DNA of 42,899 bases, taken from positions 1 to 42,899 of the forward strand of contig CADCTB010000193.1 in the NCBI GenBank assembly GCA_902805665.1. The letters run 5' to 3'. The notes under the pieces were generated by a model. It saw only the letters and a program-made list of their open reading frames with translations. It was not told where the DNA came from and made no database searches. Positions 1 through 8,361 of this stretch are shown here, one piece after another (position 1 is the stretch's first letter; every line of letters starts with the position of its first letter). Source of the DNA: an uncultured Acidimicrobiales bacterium (GTDB lineage Bacteria > Actinomycetota > Acidimicrobiia > Acidimicrobiales > AC-14). A program made the translations under genes and the position numbers.

Positions 1-154
1 GCGCACGCCCGATCACCGCCGTCGTCGGGAGGGCGGAGGTCGTGGTGGTGTCGAAATCGGCGAATGTGGTCGGCGCGGAGGACGGTTCGTCGTCGGAGGT
101 GCAGGCCGTCAGGAGGACGGCAGCGAGCCCGGCTATGACCAGTCGACGCAACAT
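1..154 (-). CDS. Lipoprotein, N-terminal part (runs off the window)
   Basis: Reading the minus strand from the ATG at 154 gives MLRRLVIAGLAAVLLTAC followed by TSDDEPSSAPTT. This is a classic bacterial lipoprotein signal: basic n-region, hydrophobic core, and lipobox LTAC with the lipidated cysteine at residue 18. A Ser/Thr/Asp-rich linker follows. Only about 51 codons are visible and the 3' end is outside the window, so the mature function cannot be called. The gene is not in the ORF track because it is open at the window edge. A TAGCGT box ends 6 nt before the ATG, suggesting a leaderless transcript. It is divergent from the membrane protein at 199. Confidence 0.75.
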   Translation of the reverse strand, partial: MLRRLVIAGLAAVLLTACTSDDEPSSAPTTFADFDTTTTSALPTTAVIGRA

Positions 155-160
155 TCCCGG

Positions 161-166
161 ACGCTA
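161..166 (-). promoter_or_regulatory. Candidate -10 box, leaderless lipoprotein gene
   Basis: TAGCGT on the minus strand, followed by 6 nt and then the ATG at 154. The spacing puts transcription start at or next to the start codon, as for several other genes in this window. Confidence 0.5.
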
Positions 167-198
167 CCGCCGGAGCGCCGGCGCGTGCGCTAGAAGAG

Positions 199-729
199 GT
201 GATGCCGGATCCCCGCCTGGAGGCGCTCGCCGGCGTGGTGGCGCGGGTCGAGGGCGCCGCGTGCTGGCTGGCCCGGCTGGCCACGAAAGCCGCCCTGATC
301 GGCGGTGGTGCCGGCCTCGTGCTCTGGTGGGTCACGGCTGGTGACCGGGTCGACGAGTGGTGGCAGGGCACGCTGGCGTCGCTGTTGGTCCTCCTCCTCT
401 GCGTCGCCGCCCCCGCCTGGTTGTTCAACGTTCGCTCGGCCCTCCACGACCTGGTGGAGCTGCCTGACAAGCTCACCGGCGTGACGACGAGGCGGGTGGC
501 CGAGCTCCGTGGCGGAGCGCGGCCCGAGCGCCCGGAGGGCGGCACGCTGCAGGCCATGCGGTCGGTACGCGGGGTGCTGAGCGACTACGGCGACGTCGCC
601 GGCTCCTGGGGCACAGTCGCCCAGTTGGTGGTCCCGTCCTTCTGGCTGCTCACCGCCGTCGCCCTCGTCGCCGTACCCATTCTGGTCGTGCTGGCCGCCG
701 TCGCCGGCCTTGTCGACTTCTACGCCTGA
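199..729 (+). CDS. Small membrane protein of unknown function
   Basis: A 176-residue protein I do not recognise. It has a short amphipathic N-terminus, two hydrophobic segments close together (about residues 27-47 and 58-76, separated by a Trp-rich loop with DEWW), a polar middle region (about 80-140, with several Arg and Glu) and a C-terminal hydrophobic segment (about 145-172). This suggests three membrane passes with a cytoplasmic central domain. The start may be GTG 199 or ATG 202; the AGAAGAGG purine run abuts both and does not decide. Its stop overlaps the convergent GNAT gene by about 10 bp. Confidence 0.6.
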   Translation: MMPDPRLEALAGVVARVEGAACWLARLATKAALIGGGAGLVLWWVTAGDRVDEWWQGTLASLLVLLLCVAAPAWLFNVRSALHDLVELPDKLTGVTTRRVAELRGGARPERPEGGTLQAMRSVRGVLSDYGDVAGSWGTVAQLVVPSFWLLTAVALVAVPILVVLAAVAGLVDFYA

Positions 730-1262
730 GCCGCCCGCCACGCGTCCCGCGTGATCTCCCGAACTTCCACCGGAGCGCCACTTCCGGGGTCTGTCGTCGT
801 GGAGACCGTCGTCATCCCGAGCTTGGCCATGACCCGGCCGGACGCCACGTTGTCGGGCACGAAGATGCTGACGATGCGATCGAGCCCGAGCTCCTCGAAG
901 CCGTAGCGCAGGCTGGCTCGGCCGCCCTCGGTGGCCAGGCCGCGTCCCCAGTGATCCGGGCGGAGCCGCCAGCCGACCTCGACGGCGGGAAGCACCTCGG
1001 GGAGCCAGGTGGGGATGGCCAGGCCGACGTAGCCGATGAGCTGAGCGTCGTCCCTGGACTCCGCCGCCCACATCCCGAACCCATGGGTGGCCCAATGGTC
1101 GATCTGGCGCTGGACGAACCGCTCCGTCTCCTCCCGGGTCAAGCCCCGGCCGAACGGGTACCACCAGAAGTCGGGCTCGGCGAAGACCGCCGCCAACGCA
1201 TCGAGGTCGTCCGGCTCCCACGGCCGCAGCCGGAGCCGCTCCGTCTCCACCGTCGTCGTCAC
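720..1262 (-). CDS. GNAT N-acetyltransferase (RimJ/RimL type)
   Basis: A 180-residue protein of the GCN5-related family, which moves an acetyl group from acetyl-CoA to an amine. It opens with the RimJ-like ETERLRLRPWEPDDLDAL. The acetyl-CoA binding region is visible as EVGWRLRPDHWGRGLATEG (about residues 95-113), followed by the ELGLDRIVSI and NVASGRVMAKLGM strand/helix elements typical of the fold. The substrate cannot be read from sequence. GTG 1262 is chosen because it overlaps the stop of aat (GTGA, 4 bp), so the two are translationally coupled; the longer ORF in the track runs antisense into other genes. Confidence 0.85.
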   Translation of the reverse strand: MTTTVETERLRLRPWEPDDLDALAAVFAEPDFWWYPFGRGLTREETERFVQRQIDHWATHGFGMWAAESRDDAQLIGYVGLAIPTWLPEVLPAVEVGWRLRPDHWGRGLATEGGRASLRYGFEELGLDRIVSIFVPDNVASGRVMAKLGMTTVSTTTDPGSGAPVEVREITRDAWRAAQA

Positions 1263-1987
1263 GCCGGTGCCAGCCGGCTGACGGGGAGCCGGTCGAGGAC
1301 GACCGGCACGTGCCGGTCTCGAACCGCTTCCAGCCTCTGGAGGAACTCGGCTCGGTCCATCTCGACCGCCCCGAGCGACGTCAGGTGGGGCGTGGGCAGC
1401 TGCACGTCGATGAAGGCGCCGCCGGCCTCGGCCCAGCGGGCGACCAGGTCGACGAGGGCGACCTTGGACGCGTCGGTGGCCCGGTGGAACATCGACTCGC
1501 CAGTGAAGCAGCCGCCGACGGCCACGCCGTACAGGCCGCCCACCAGCTCGCCACCGTCCCAGACCTCCACGCTGTGGGCCCATCCCAGGCGCCGCAGCCG
1601 GGCATAGGCCTGGCGCATGTCGCGGCCGATCCAGGTCCCCTCTCCGCCCGGCCGGTGCGCGCACCCGTCGACGACCGCCTCGAAGGCGGCATCCACGGTC
1701 GACGACCACCCGCACCGCCGCAGGCGCTGGCGCAGCGACCGGGAGACCCGGAGGCCGTCGAGCGGCAGGACGGCCCGGGGATCTGGCGAGAACCAGGGGA
1801 CGGCGACGCCGGGATGCGGCCACGGGAAGATGCCGCGCCGGTAGGCGTCGACGAGCGTCGACGGCTTGAGATCCGCGCCGAAGCCCACCACGCCGCCCGC
1901 GTCGGAATCCGCGCTGGAAGGGTCGGGGATGCGCCACGGTGTCCGGCCCACGGGCTCGGGCGGTTCGGCGCGCGACAGGTCAGCCAC
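1259..1987 (-). CDS. aat: Leucyl/phenylalanyl-tRNA--protein transferase
   Basis: Aat transfers Leu or Phe from charged tRNA to the N-terminal Arg or Lys of proteins, marking them for ClpS/ClpAP degradation. About 242 residues, the usual size. Family motifs are clear: YRRGIFPWP and WFSPDPRAVLPL near the N-terminus, the central GGLYGVAVGGCFTGESMF, and FIDVQLPTPHLTSLGA. The start is uncertain: GTG 1987 gives the expected short N-terminal extension before FGADLKPSTL, and the track's longer form would run into hyuA. Its promoter region faces hyuA. A short upstream ORF with a good ribosome binding site ends almost on this start (see findings). Confidence 0.88.
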   Translation of the reverse strand: MADLSRAEPPEPVGRTPWRIPDPSSADSDAGGVVGFGADLKPSTLVDAYRRGIFPWPHPGVAVPWFSPDPRAVLPLDGLRVSRSLRQRLRRCGWSSTVDAAFEAVVDGCAHRPGGEGTWIGRDMRQAYARLRRLGWAHSVEVWDGGELVGGLYGVAVGGCFTGESMFHRATDASKVALVDLVARWAEAGGAFIDVQLPTPHLTSLGAVEMDRAEFLQRLEAVRDRHVPVVLDRLPVSRLAPA

Positions 1988-2035
1988 GGGAGCCGGCGTC
2001 GCAGTCCACGGTGTCGTCGTCGGCCACGTTGGCCA

Positions 2036-2041
2036 TAGTGT
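2036..2041 (+). promoter_or_regulatory. Candidate -10 box of hyuA
   Basis: TAGTGT followed by 7 nt and GTG 2049. It supports GTG 2049 as a leaderless start for hyuA, which places GVDTGGTFTD at the N-terminus as in the family. Confidence 0.5.
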
Positions 2042-2048
2042 CGCCTCC

Positions 2049-3809
2049 GTGCGCTGCGGGGTGGATACCGGTGGGACGTTCACCGACGTGGTCATGGCCG
2101 ACGGGCGCATCGCAAAGGTGCTGTCGACGCCCGACGACCCCGGCCGGGCCGTCGCCGAAGGCCTGGAGGGGCTACGCCCGGAGCTACTGGCCCACGGCAC
2201 GACGGTGGCCACCAACGCCCTGCTCGAGCGCCGAGGGGCCACGGTCGCCCTCGTCACGACCACCGGTTTCGCGGACGTCATCGAGATCGCCCGCCAGGAC
2301 CGTCCGTCGCTCTACGACATCTGGGCCGACCGGCCGGAGCCCCTGGTCCGGCGCGACCTGCGCCTCGAGGTCGACGGCCGGCTCGACGCAACCGGCCGCG
2401 AGATCGAGCCGGTCGGGGCGCCGCCCCCGATACCGGAAGGCGTGGAGGCGGTGGCGGTCTGCCTGCTGCATGCCGACCTCGACCCGGCCCACGAGCAGGC
2501 GGTGGCGGGGGCCCTCTCCGCATCGGGGCACGACGTGTCGGCATCCCACCAGGTGTCACCGGAGTTCCGGGAGTACGAGCGCACCGTGACCACCGTGGTC
2601 AACGCCTACCTCCGGCCCCGCTGCCGCACGTACCTGCGCGGCCTCAGCAGCCTCGCTGAGGAGGTGCTGGTCATGACCTCCGCCGGCGGCCTCATCCCCA
2701 CCGGCGACGCCGCCGACCTGCCCGTCGCCCTGTTGCTGTCAGGGCCGGCCGGCGGGGTGATCGCCGGGTCAGCCGCAGCCGTGGCTGCCGGCTTCGAAGG
2801 GGCGATCACCTTCGACATGGGCGGAACGAGCACCGACGTCTGTCTCGTGCAGGACGGCGTGCCGGAGCCTGCGGCGGGCCGTCGCGCCGCCGGCTTTCCC
2901 ATCCGCCTCCCCTCCCTCGACATCCACACGATCGGCGCCGGTGGCGGGTCCATCGCCCGCATCGACCCGGGCGGCGCGCTCGTGGTCGGCCCCGAGAGCG
3001 CCGGGGCCGAGCCGGGGCCCGCCTGCTACGGCCGGGGCGGCACGCGCCCGACCGTGACCGACGCGGACCTCGTGCTCCGCCGCATCCCCGCCGACGCCAG
3101 CTTTCCGGGCCTGGGCGTGCTCGACGTCGACGCGGCGAGAGCCGCGCTGGCCGGCGCCGGCGCCAGCGCTGAAGGGGTGGTGGCCGTCGTCGACGCGGCG
3201 ATGGAGCGGGCCCTGCGGGCGGTGTCGGTGGAGCGCGGCGTCGACCCGTCGGCGCTCGCCCTGGTGGCCTTCGGTGGCGCAGGACCGCTGCACGCATGCG
3301 CCCTGGCCGAGGCCCTCGGCATGGCCGCGGTGGTCGTGCCGCCCCGGGCCGGCGTGCTGTCCGCGGTCGGGTTGCTGTGCGCACCGCGCCAGCGGGACCT
3401 GGTCCGCTCCTGGCCGACGCCTGGCGACGTCGCCGGGCTGGACGAGGCGCTGTCCGAGCTGGCCGGCCGGGCCGCGGCGCTGGTGGGCGAGGGGGCGGAG
3501 GTGACCACGTCGGTGGACTGCCGGTACGCCGGCCAGAGCCACGAGCTGTCGGTGGCGACGGTTCAGGATTTCGCCGACGAGCACGTCCGCCGCAACGGGT
3601 ATTCGCGCCCCGGCGCGCCCGTGGAGGTCATCGCCCTCCGGGCGTCGGCCCGGACGCCCCCGGTCGTCCGGCCGGAGGACCTGCCGCCGGTGGACCGCCG
3701 CCGGGCGCGGGGCCCGTGCGTGGTGGCGGAGCCGGACTGCACCATCTGGATACCGGAGGGCTGGGCGGCCGACGTCGGCCCCGACGGCAGCTTCGTGATC
3801 AGCCGGTGA
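2049..3809 (+). CDS. hyuA: Hydantoinase A / 5-oxoprolinase family, ATP-dependent subunit
   Basis: The A subunit of ATP-dependent N-methylhydantoinase or 5-oxoprolinase, which hydrolyses cyclic amides such as hydantoins or 5-oxoproline; the actual substrate cannot be told. Signatures: N-terminal GVDTGGTFTDVVMADG, THG-type motif AHGTTVATNALLER, then AGPAGGVIAGSAA, FDMGGTSTDVCLV and TIGAGGGSIARID of the central actin-like fold, and FGGAGPLHACALAEALG. The C-terminus keeps the GPCVVAEPDCTIWIPEGW block. At 586 residues it is about 100 shorter than many HyuA proteins. The start is GTG 2049; the upstream part of the track ORF is antisense to aat. The stop overlaps hyuB by 4 bp. Confidence 0.88.
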   Translation: MRCGVDTGGTFTDVVMADGRIAKVLSTPDDPGRAVAEGLEGLRPELLAHGTTVATNALLERRGATVALVTTTGFADVIEIARQDRPSLYDIWADRPEPLVRRDLRLEVDGRLDATGREIEPVGAPPPIPEGVEAVAVCLLHADLDPAHEQAVAGALSASGHDVSASHQVSPEFREYERTVTTVVNAYLRPRCRTYLRGLSSLAEEVLVMTSAGGLIPTGDAADLPVALLLSGPAGGVIAGSAAAVAAGFEGAITFDMGGTSTDVCLVQDGVPEPAAGRRAAGFPIRLPSLDIHTIGAGGGSIARIDPGGALVVGPESAGAEPGPACYGRGGTRPTVTDADLVLRRIPADASFPGLGVLDVDAARAALAGAGASAEGVVAVVDAAMERALRAVSVERGVDPSALALVAFGGAGPLHACALAEALGMAAVVVPPRAGVLSAVGLLCAPRQRDLVRSWPTPGDVAGLDEALSELAGRAAALVGEGAEVTTSVDCRYAGQSHELSVATVQDFADEHVRRNGYSRPGAPVEVIALRASARTPPVVRPEDLPPVDRRRARGPCVVAEPDCTIWIPEGWAADVGPDGSFVISR

Positions 3810-5359
3810 GCACCACGCTGAGCCCGGCTGCGTTGCAGATCCTGATCTCCCGCCTGACGGGGGTCGCCGAGGAGATGGGCGCCGTCCTCCGCCGGGCGTC
3901 GTTCAGCCCCAACATCAAGGAGCGGGCCGACTGCTCGGCCGCCCTGTTCACTCCCGAGGGCGAGCTCCTGGTCCAGGCCGAGCACATCCCGGTGCACCTC
4001 GGGTCGATGCCGGCGTCGGTCCAGGCCGCGCTCGAGGTCTTCGGGGACAGCATCCGCCCGGGCGACCAGGTCGTCCTGAACGACCCCTTCGCCGGCGGCA
4101 CCCACCTCAACGACCTCACGCTGGTCGCTCCCTGCTTCGTGGACGGGCGGCTGGTGGGGTGGGCGGCGAACCGGGCCCACCATGCCGACGTGGGCGGCAT
4201 GGCGCCGGGGTCCATCCCCGCCGCCGCCACCGAGGTGTACCAGGAGGGGCTGCGCATCCCGCCCGTGCTCCTCACTGACGCGGTCGAAGCCATCCTGTGT
4301 GCCAACTCCCGCACGCCCGACGAGCGCCGCGGCGACCTGGACGCCCAGCGGGGAGCGAACGTGGTTGGCGTGGCTCGCCTTGCCGAGTTCGCCGGCGCGC
4401 CCCTGGACGAGATAACCGGCTACGGCGAACGTCGGATGCGGGCTGCGCTGGCCGACGTGGGCGACGGCACCTGGACCTTCGAGGACCAGATGGACTCCTG
4501 CGGTCCCGAGCCCGACCAGCAGCGCCCCGCTCGCATCGCCCTGAGCCTCACGATCGCCGGCGACGAGGCCACCTTCGACTTCACCGGCACCGACCCCCAG
4601 CGGCCCGGCAACGTGAACGCGGTGGAGGCGGTGACCCTGAGCTGTGTGTCCTTCGCCCTCCGCTCCGCGGCCGACCCGACGATCCCGGCCAACGGCGGGG
4701 CCATGCGACCGGTACGGGTCGTCGCCCCGCCCGGGTCGATCGTCGCCGCGGTGCCGCCTGCGGCGGTCGGCGCGGGCAACGTCGAGGTCAGCCAGCGGGT
4801 GGCCGACGTGTGCCTCGGGGCCCTCGCCCTGGCCTGCCCGGGCCGAGTCGGCGCCGCCAACCAGGGCACGATGAACAACACCCTCATCGGTGGCGAGGGC
4901 TGGGTGTACTACGAGACCGTCGCCGGCGGCCAGGGCGGTCGCCCGGGCCGGGCGGGGATGAGCGGCGTCCAGACCGGCATGACGAACACCCAGAACACGC
5001 CGGTCGAGGCGCTCGAACGGTCCTTCGCCATGCGGGTACGCCGGTACCGGTTGCGGGCCGGCAGCGGGGGCGAAGGAACGGCGCCGGGCGGCGAGGGCGT
5101 GGAGAGGGACCTCGAGATGCTCGAGGACGTCACCGTGTCGCTGATCACCGAGCGCCGCGTCAGCCGGCCCTGGGGCCTCGAAGGCGGTGGCCCCGGATCG
5201 CCCGGCGAGAACTGGCTCCTGCCTCATGGAGACGAGAGCCGCGCCGAGCGCCTCCCCGACAAGTGCACCATCCGGATGCACGCCGGTGACGTGCTGCGGA
5301 TGCTGACACCGGGCGGAGGCGGCTGGCGTCCGGACACAGGCAGCGCGCAACCCCGCTAA
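3806..5359 (+). CDS. hyuB: Hydantoinase B / 5-oxoprolinase family subunit
   Basis: The partner subunit of HyuA, 517 residues, a normal length. Typical motifs: ADCSAALFTPEGELLVQAEHIPVHLGSM, DQVVLNDPFAGGTHLNDLTLV, and near the C-terminus GGQGGRPGRAGMSGVQTGMTNTQNTPVEALE. The protein ends with GGGGWRPDTGSAQPR, matching the glycine-rich HyuB tail. The GTG start at 3806 overlaps the hyuA stop as GTGA, so equal synthesis of the two subunits is expected. The complex is cytoplasmic. No hydantoin transporter or regulator is next to it, so the physiological role stays open. Confidence 0.9.
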   Translation: MSTTLSPAALQILISRLTGVAEEMGAVLRRASFSPNIKERADCSAALFTPEGELLVQAEHIPVHLGSMPASVQAALEVFGDSIRPGDQVVLNDPFAGGTHLNDLTLVAPCFVDGRLVGWAANRAHHADVGGMAPGSIPAAATEVYQEGLRIPPVLLTDAVEAILCANSRTPDERRGDLDAQRGANVVGVARLAEFAGAPLDEITGYGERRMRAALADVGDGTWTFEDQMDSCGPEPDQQRPARIALSLTIAGDEATFDFTGTDPQRPGNVNAVEAVTLSCVSFALRSAADPTIPANGGAMRPVRVVAPPGSIVAAVPPAAVGAGNVEVSQRVADVCLGALALACPGRVGAANQGTMNNTLIGGEGWVYYETVAGGQGGRPGRAGMSGVQTGMTNTQNTPVEALERSFAMRVRRYRLRAGSGGEGTAPGGEGVERDLEMLEDVTVSLITERRVSRPWGLEGGGPGSPGENWLLPHGDESRAERLPDKCTIRMHAGDVLRMLTPGGGGWRPDTGSAQPR

Positions 5360-5479
5360 CGGTCACGACGCCGGCCGGCAGCGGTCGGGGCGTCCCCGGC
5401 GATGTATTTCTCGCCGGTCACCGGGCTCGTTCTAGTGCCTCATCGAGGAAAGCCAACGGCGAAGGAACGGAGGACTGCG

Positions 5480-6106
5480 ATGGCGGCGGACTTGGAGCAC
5501 CTACACCCGATCTTCCGGGCACGCGTCGAGAAGGCCTGCGCCAGGACCGGCGCCTCGATCCTCTCCGGAGCTCGGAGCACCGTACGACAGGCCCAATTGT
5601 TCGAAGCGTTCCAGAACGGCACCGGCAACCCGGCCAATCCTCCCGGATCGAGCTGGCACGAGTTCGGCGACGGCTTGCCCGGGTGCCCCTTCGCCATCGC
5701 CGTGGACTTCCTCACCGACGACGGCGGGCCCGCCGATCGGGCCCTGTCCAAGGTGCACGCCATGGCCGAGGAGCTTCAGCTGTGCTTCCCCATCAAGAGT
5801 GAGCGGTGGCACGCCCAGCCCATCGAGGTCGCCGCTACGGCACGGGTCCCCCGCATCGCCGACATATTCACCCGGCCCCCCACCCCGCTCATGGAGGAGG
5901 TGACAACAGACATGGAATTCACCTACATCGTGAACAACGAGGACTGGCTCTGGCTCGGCGCCGAGCGCGTCCACGCCCGCTGCGCCAGCGGCGAGGTCCT
6001 GGAAGGTCTCAAGAAGGTCAACCAGATCGTGCCCCTGGGTGTGCAGGGCAAGCAGTTCCACGACTTCTTGTGCGGCATCTCCAAGAACGCCAACTTCAGC
6101 TCCTGA
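5480..6106 (+). CDS. M15-type zinc peptidase (D-Ala-D-Ala carboxypeptidase/endolysin-like) with C-terminal extension
   Basis: 208 residues from ATG 5480, which follows the ribosome binding site GGAACGGAGG; the track start 78 nt upstream is less likely. Residues about 55-80 contain SSWHEFG and AIAVDF, a stretched version of the SxHxxGxAxD zinc motif of VanY and phage endolysin peptidases, and ERWHAQP supplies the second conserved His. The family cleaves peptidoglycan peptides. No signal peptide is seen, which is unusual for a wall enzyme unless export uses another route. From about residue 145 a tail of 64 residues (MEFTYIVNNEDWLWLG onward) has no domain I recognise, and it is preceded by an internal ribosome-binding-like GGAGGAGG and ATG at 5912. 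Confidence 0.72.
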   Translation: MAADLEHLHPIFRARVEKACARTGASILSGARSTVRQAQLFEAFQNGTGNPANPPGSSWHEFGDGLPGCPFAIAVDFLTDDGGPADRALSKVHAMAEELQLCFPIKSERWHAQPIEVAATARVPRIADIFTRPPTPLMEEVTTDMEFTYIVNNEDWLWLGAERVHARCASGEVLEGLKKVNQIVPLGVQGKQFHDFLCGISKNANFSS

Positions 6107-6146
6107 CGACCGCACGTCAGAGCACGTCCGCCGGCTGGTGGTAGCA

Positions 6147-6857
6147 ATGCCGGCCATGACGATCCGTGCCGTCATCTTCGATTGGGGCGGGACGCTGTCG
6201 GAGTTCGTCGACGCCGAACTGGTCGACGCCTGGCGACTGGCGGCCCGGCATCTCGACCCCGACCACGAGGATGAGATCGCGACCCGGCTCGTCCGGGTGG
6301 AGGCCGACTTCTGGGCGACGACGTCGAGCCACCAGCGCAGCGCCACCCTGGCCGACCTCCTGGCCACCGCGGCCCGGGAGCTGGAGCTCGACGTCGCCGA
6401 GGCGCTGCTCGAGGAGGCGGCGATCCGTCATCTCGACGCCTGGACCCCCCACATCCGCCACGACCCGGACGCAGCAGGCGCCCTGACTGCGCTGCGGGCC
6501 AGGGGGCTGAGGATCGGCATGCTCTCCAACACCCACTGGCCCCGCCCCTTCCACGAGCGCTTCCTCGAGCGGGACGGCCTGGTGGACCTCATCGACGCCC
6601 GCCTCTACACCAGCGAGATGCCGTTCCAGAAGCCGCACCCCTCCGCGTTCCTCGCCGCGGCCGATGCGCTCTGCGTCGAGCCGCAGCAGGCGGTGTTCGT
6701 CGGCGACCGTCCGTGGGACGACATCTCCGGCGCCCGGTCCACGGGCATGCGCACCGTCCTGCGTCCGAACCCGGTGGCCCCGGAGATCGAGGGCATCGAG
6801 CCCGACGCCCGCATCCGCCGACTACCGGAGCTGGTCGACCTCGTTCAGACCTGGTGA
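6147..6857 (+). CDS. HAD-superfamily hydrolase
   Basis: A 236-residue haloacid dehalogenase-like hydrolase with a helical cap. Motif I is VIFDWGGTLS (first Asp as nucleophile; the second Asp of DxDGT is Gly, as in many HAD members), motif II is MLSNTHW, motif III the Lys of QKPHPSAF, and motif IV VGDRPWDDISGARSTGM. This is the pattern of phosphatase or dehalogenase type HADs; the substrate is unknown. ATG 6147 is preferred over the track start, which overlaps the upstream gene in another frame; ATG 6156 is also possible. Confidence 0.85.
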   Translation: MPAMTIRAVIFDWGGTLSEFVDAELVDAWRLAARHLDPDHEDEIATRLVRVEADFWATTSSHQRSATLADLLATAARELELDVAEALLEEAAIRHLDAWTPHIRHDPDAAGALTALRARGLRIGMLSNTHWPRPFHERFLERDGLVDLIDARLYTSEMPFQKPHPSAFLAAADALCVEPQQAVFVGDRPWDDISGARSTGMRTVLRPNPVAPEIEGIEPDARIRRLPELVDLVQTW

Positions 6858-6876
6858 ACACGCCCGCCATCTGGGG

Positions 6877-7272
6877 CTACCCGACGACGATCGTGCCCTT
6901 CATGCCGTAGGCCCAGTGGCCGGGCAGATGGCAGCCGAACAGCAGCCGGCCTCCCGCGGAGCCGAACCGGTACGTGGTGACCGCGGTCTTCCCCGGAGCG
7001 ACAGACACCTCGCCCGGCCGGTGGGCGTGGTGCGCCTCGGTCCCCGCCTCGTGGACGTCCTGCACCGACTGGTCGCCCACGATGAGCTCATGGGGAATCG
7101 GGTCGGTGTTGCGCAGGACGAACCGGACGGTCTCGCCCGGGCGCACCCGGAGCTCCCCCACGGAGAACTGGGAGTGGTGCACCGTGAGCTCCACCGTGCG
7201 CTTCGACGGGCCGGCCGAGCACCCGGACAGGACCAGGCCCGCGGCCACGAGGACCCCGCCGAGCAGCTTCAT
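6877..7272 (-). CDS. Cupredoxin-domain lipoprotein (auracyanin/plastocyanin-like)
   Basis: 131 residues. The N-terminus MKLLGGVLVAAGLVLSGC is a lipoprotein signal with lipobox LSGC, so the protein should be anchored outside the cytoplasmic membrane. The mature part is a cupredoxin: one copper ligand is the His of IPHELIVG (about residue 61), and the others lie in the loop GCHLPGHWAYGMKG, matching the C-x4-H-x4-M blue-copper pattern. It probably carries electrons or binds copper. A His-rich insert (HEAGTEAHHAHRPGE) sits mid-domain. ATG 7272 overlaps the stop of the DUF2330 gene (ATGA), implying coupled translation. Confidence 0.85.
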   Translation of the reverse strand: MKLLGGVLVAAGLVLSGCSAGPSKRTVELTVHHSQFSVGELRVRPGETVRFVLRNTDPIPHELIVGDQSVQDVHEAGTEAHHAHRPGEVSVAPGKTAVTTYRFGSAGGRLLFGCHLPGHWAYGMKGTIVVG

Positions 7273-8321
7273 CGCCGGCGGGCCACCAGCACGCCTCCGG
7301 CGACCGCGACCATCCCGACCGCACCCGCCAGCGCCCAGGGCAGGACCGCCGCGCCCGGTTCGGCCATGTCGCCGCCGGCGACTGCCGCCGGACCGGGTTG
7401 GGCGACCTCGAGCCCGGCCGCTTCCCTCGACGGCGTGCCGGCGCCAGTGGCGTCGACGGCCAGGTCGTAGGTGAGCTGGGCGGGCAGGGCGTCGACCTTG
7501 AGATAGCTCAACCACATCGACTCCGGCACCCACTCCATGCCCTTGTCGGTGCGCAGGTCGGTGAGCAGGCGACTGGATGCCGGCTCCTGGCGGTCGAGCG
7601 TGAGCCCGGGAGCGGTGTCGCCCGGAAGGAGCGTGGGACGCCTGTCGGTCAGCAGGAAGACGTCGGCGTTGATGCGCTCGGCGGCTTGCCGGCCCACGCC
7701 GAGGATGCGCAGCGGCACCCAGGGGTTCGGCGTGGGGATGGTGATGTGCACCGGCGTGCCGTCGCCCACGGCCACGCCCTTCTGGCGGGCGGCGTCGCCG
7801 TCGAACCGGGCCGCCAGGAAGATGGGGCTCCGCCGGGCGTAGAAGTCGAGCACCTCGGGCGTGTCGGGAGTGAGCAGGAAGCCGTTCTTGGTGGCCCACT
7901 CCCCGACCGCCTGGCCGCCGCCCTGGAGCACGGTGATGTCGAGGGCGTCGATGCGGGTCTCGAGGAGCACGACAGCCGGGGCACTCAGGGCGACGCCCGA
8001 GTTCGCCACCGATGTGGCCCGGCCGGTCAGCTGCGGCGTGACCTCACGAACCAGCCGCTGCAGGGTCCAGTCGCCGCCTCGCTCCACGCTGGTGGGGACG
8101 TCGGGCAACGGGATGATCGAGCCGAACTCCCCTCCCGAGCCGGCGAACTGGAACGAGGTCACGTAGTGCTCCACCCCGTCGTGCCAGGCGGCGAGCGTGG
8201 TGGTGCGGACCAGGTTCACCGACCCGTTGCGGCCGATCAGGCCGCCGCAAGCCAGGGCCGGGCCCGCGCCCAACACGGTGACAACCAGTCCGATCACGGG
8301 GGCCAGCAGGGTCCTGCGCAT
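7269..8321 (-). CDS. DUF2330 secreted, C-terminally membrane-anchored protein
   Basis: 350 residues from ATG 8321, preceded by GGAGGTT. A signal peptide (MRRTLLAPVIGLVVTVLG..ALA) leads directly into CGGLIGRNGSV, the cysteine-containing start typical of DUF2330 proteins. Further family-like features are TSFQFAGSGGEFGSIIPLPDVP and FLLTDRRPTLLP. The C-terminus has a single membrane segment (WALAGAVGMVAVAGGVLVA) ending in ARRR, so the domain faces outward. Function is unknown for the family. It is followed with 4 bp overlap by the copper lipoprotein, and the shared orientation suggests they act together at the cell surface. Confidence 0.8.
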   Translation of the reverse strand: MRRTLLAPVIGLVVTVLGAGPALACGGLIGRNGSVNLVRTTTLAAWHDGVEHYVTSFQFAGSGGEFGSIIPLPDVPTSVERGGDWTLQRLVREVTPQLTGRATSVANSGVALSAPAVVLLETRIDALDITVLQGGGQAVGEWATKNGFLLTPDTPEVLDFYARRSPIFLAARFDGDAARQKGVAVGDGTPVHITIPTPNPWVPLRILGVGRQAAERINADVFLLTDRRPTLLPGDTAPGLTLDRQEPASSRLLTDLRTDKGMEWVPESMWLSYLKVDALPAQLTYDLAVDATGAGTPSREAAGLEVAQPGPAAVAGGDMAEPGAAVLPWALAGAVGMVAVAGGVLVARRR

Positions 8322-8361
8322 CGTCAACCTCCAGGGGGCTCGGCTGGAGATGGGACGACGG

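Noticed and set aside
42-344. 100-residue plus-strand ORF at the window start
   Set aside because: It covers the antisense of the lipoprotein gene and the 5' part of the membrane protein in another frame; composition is Arg/Gly-rich shadow sequence.
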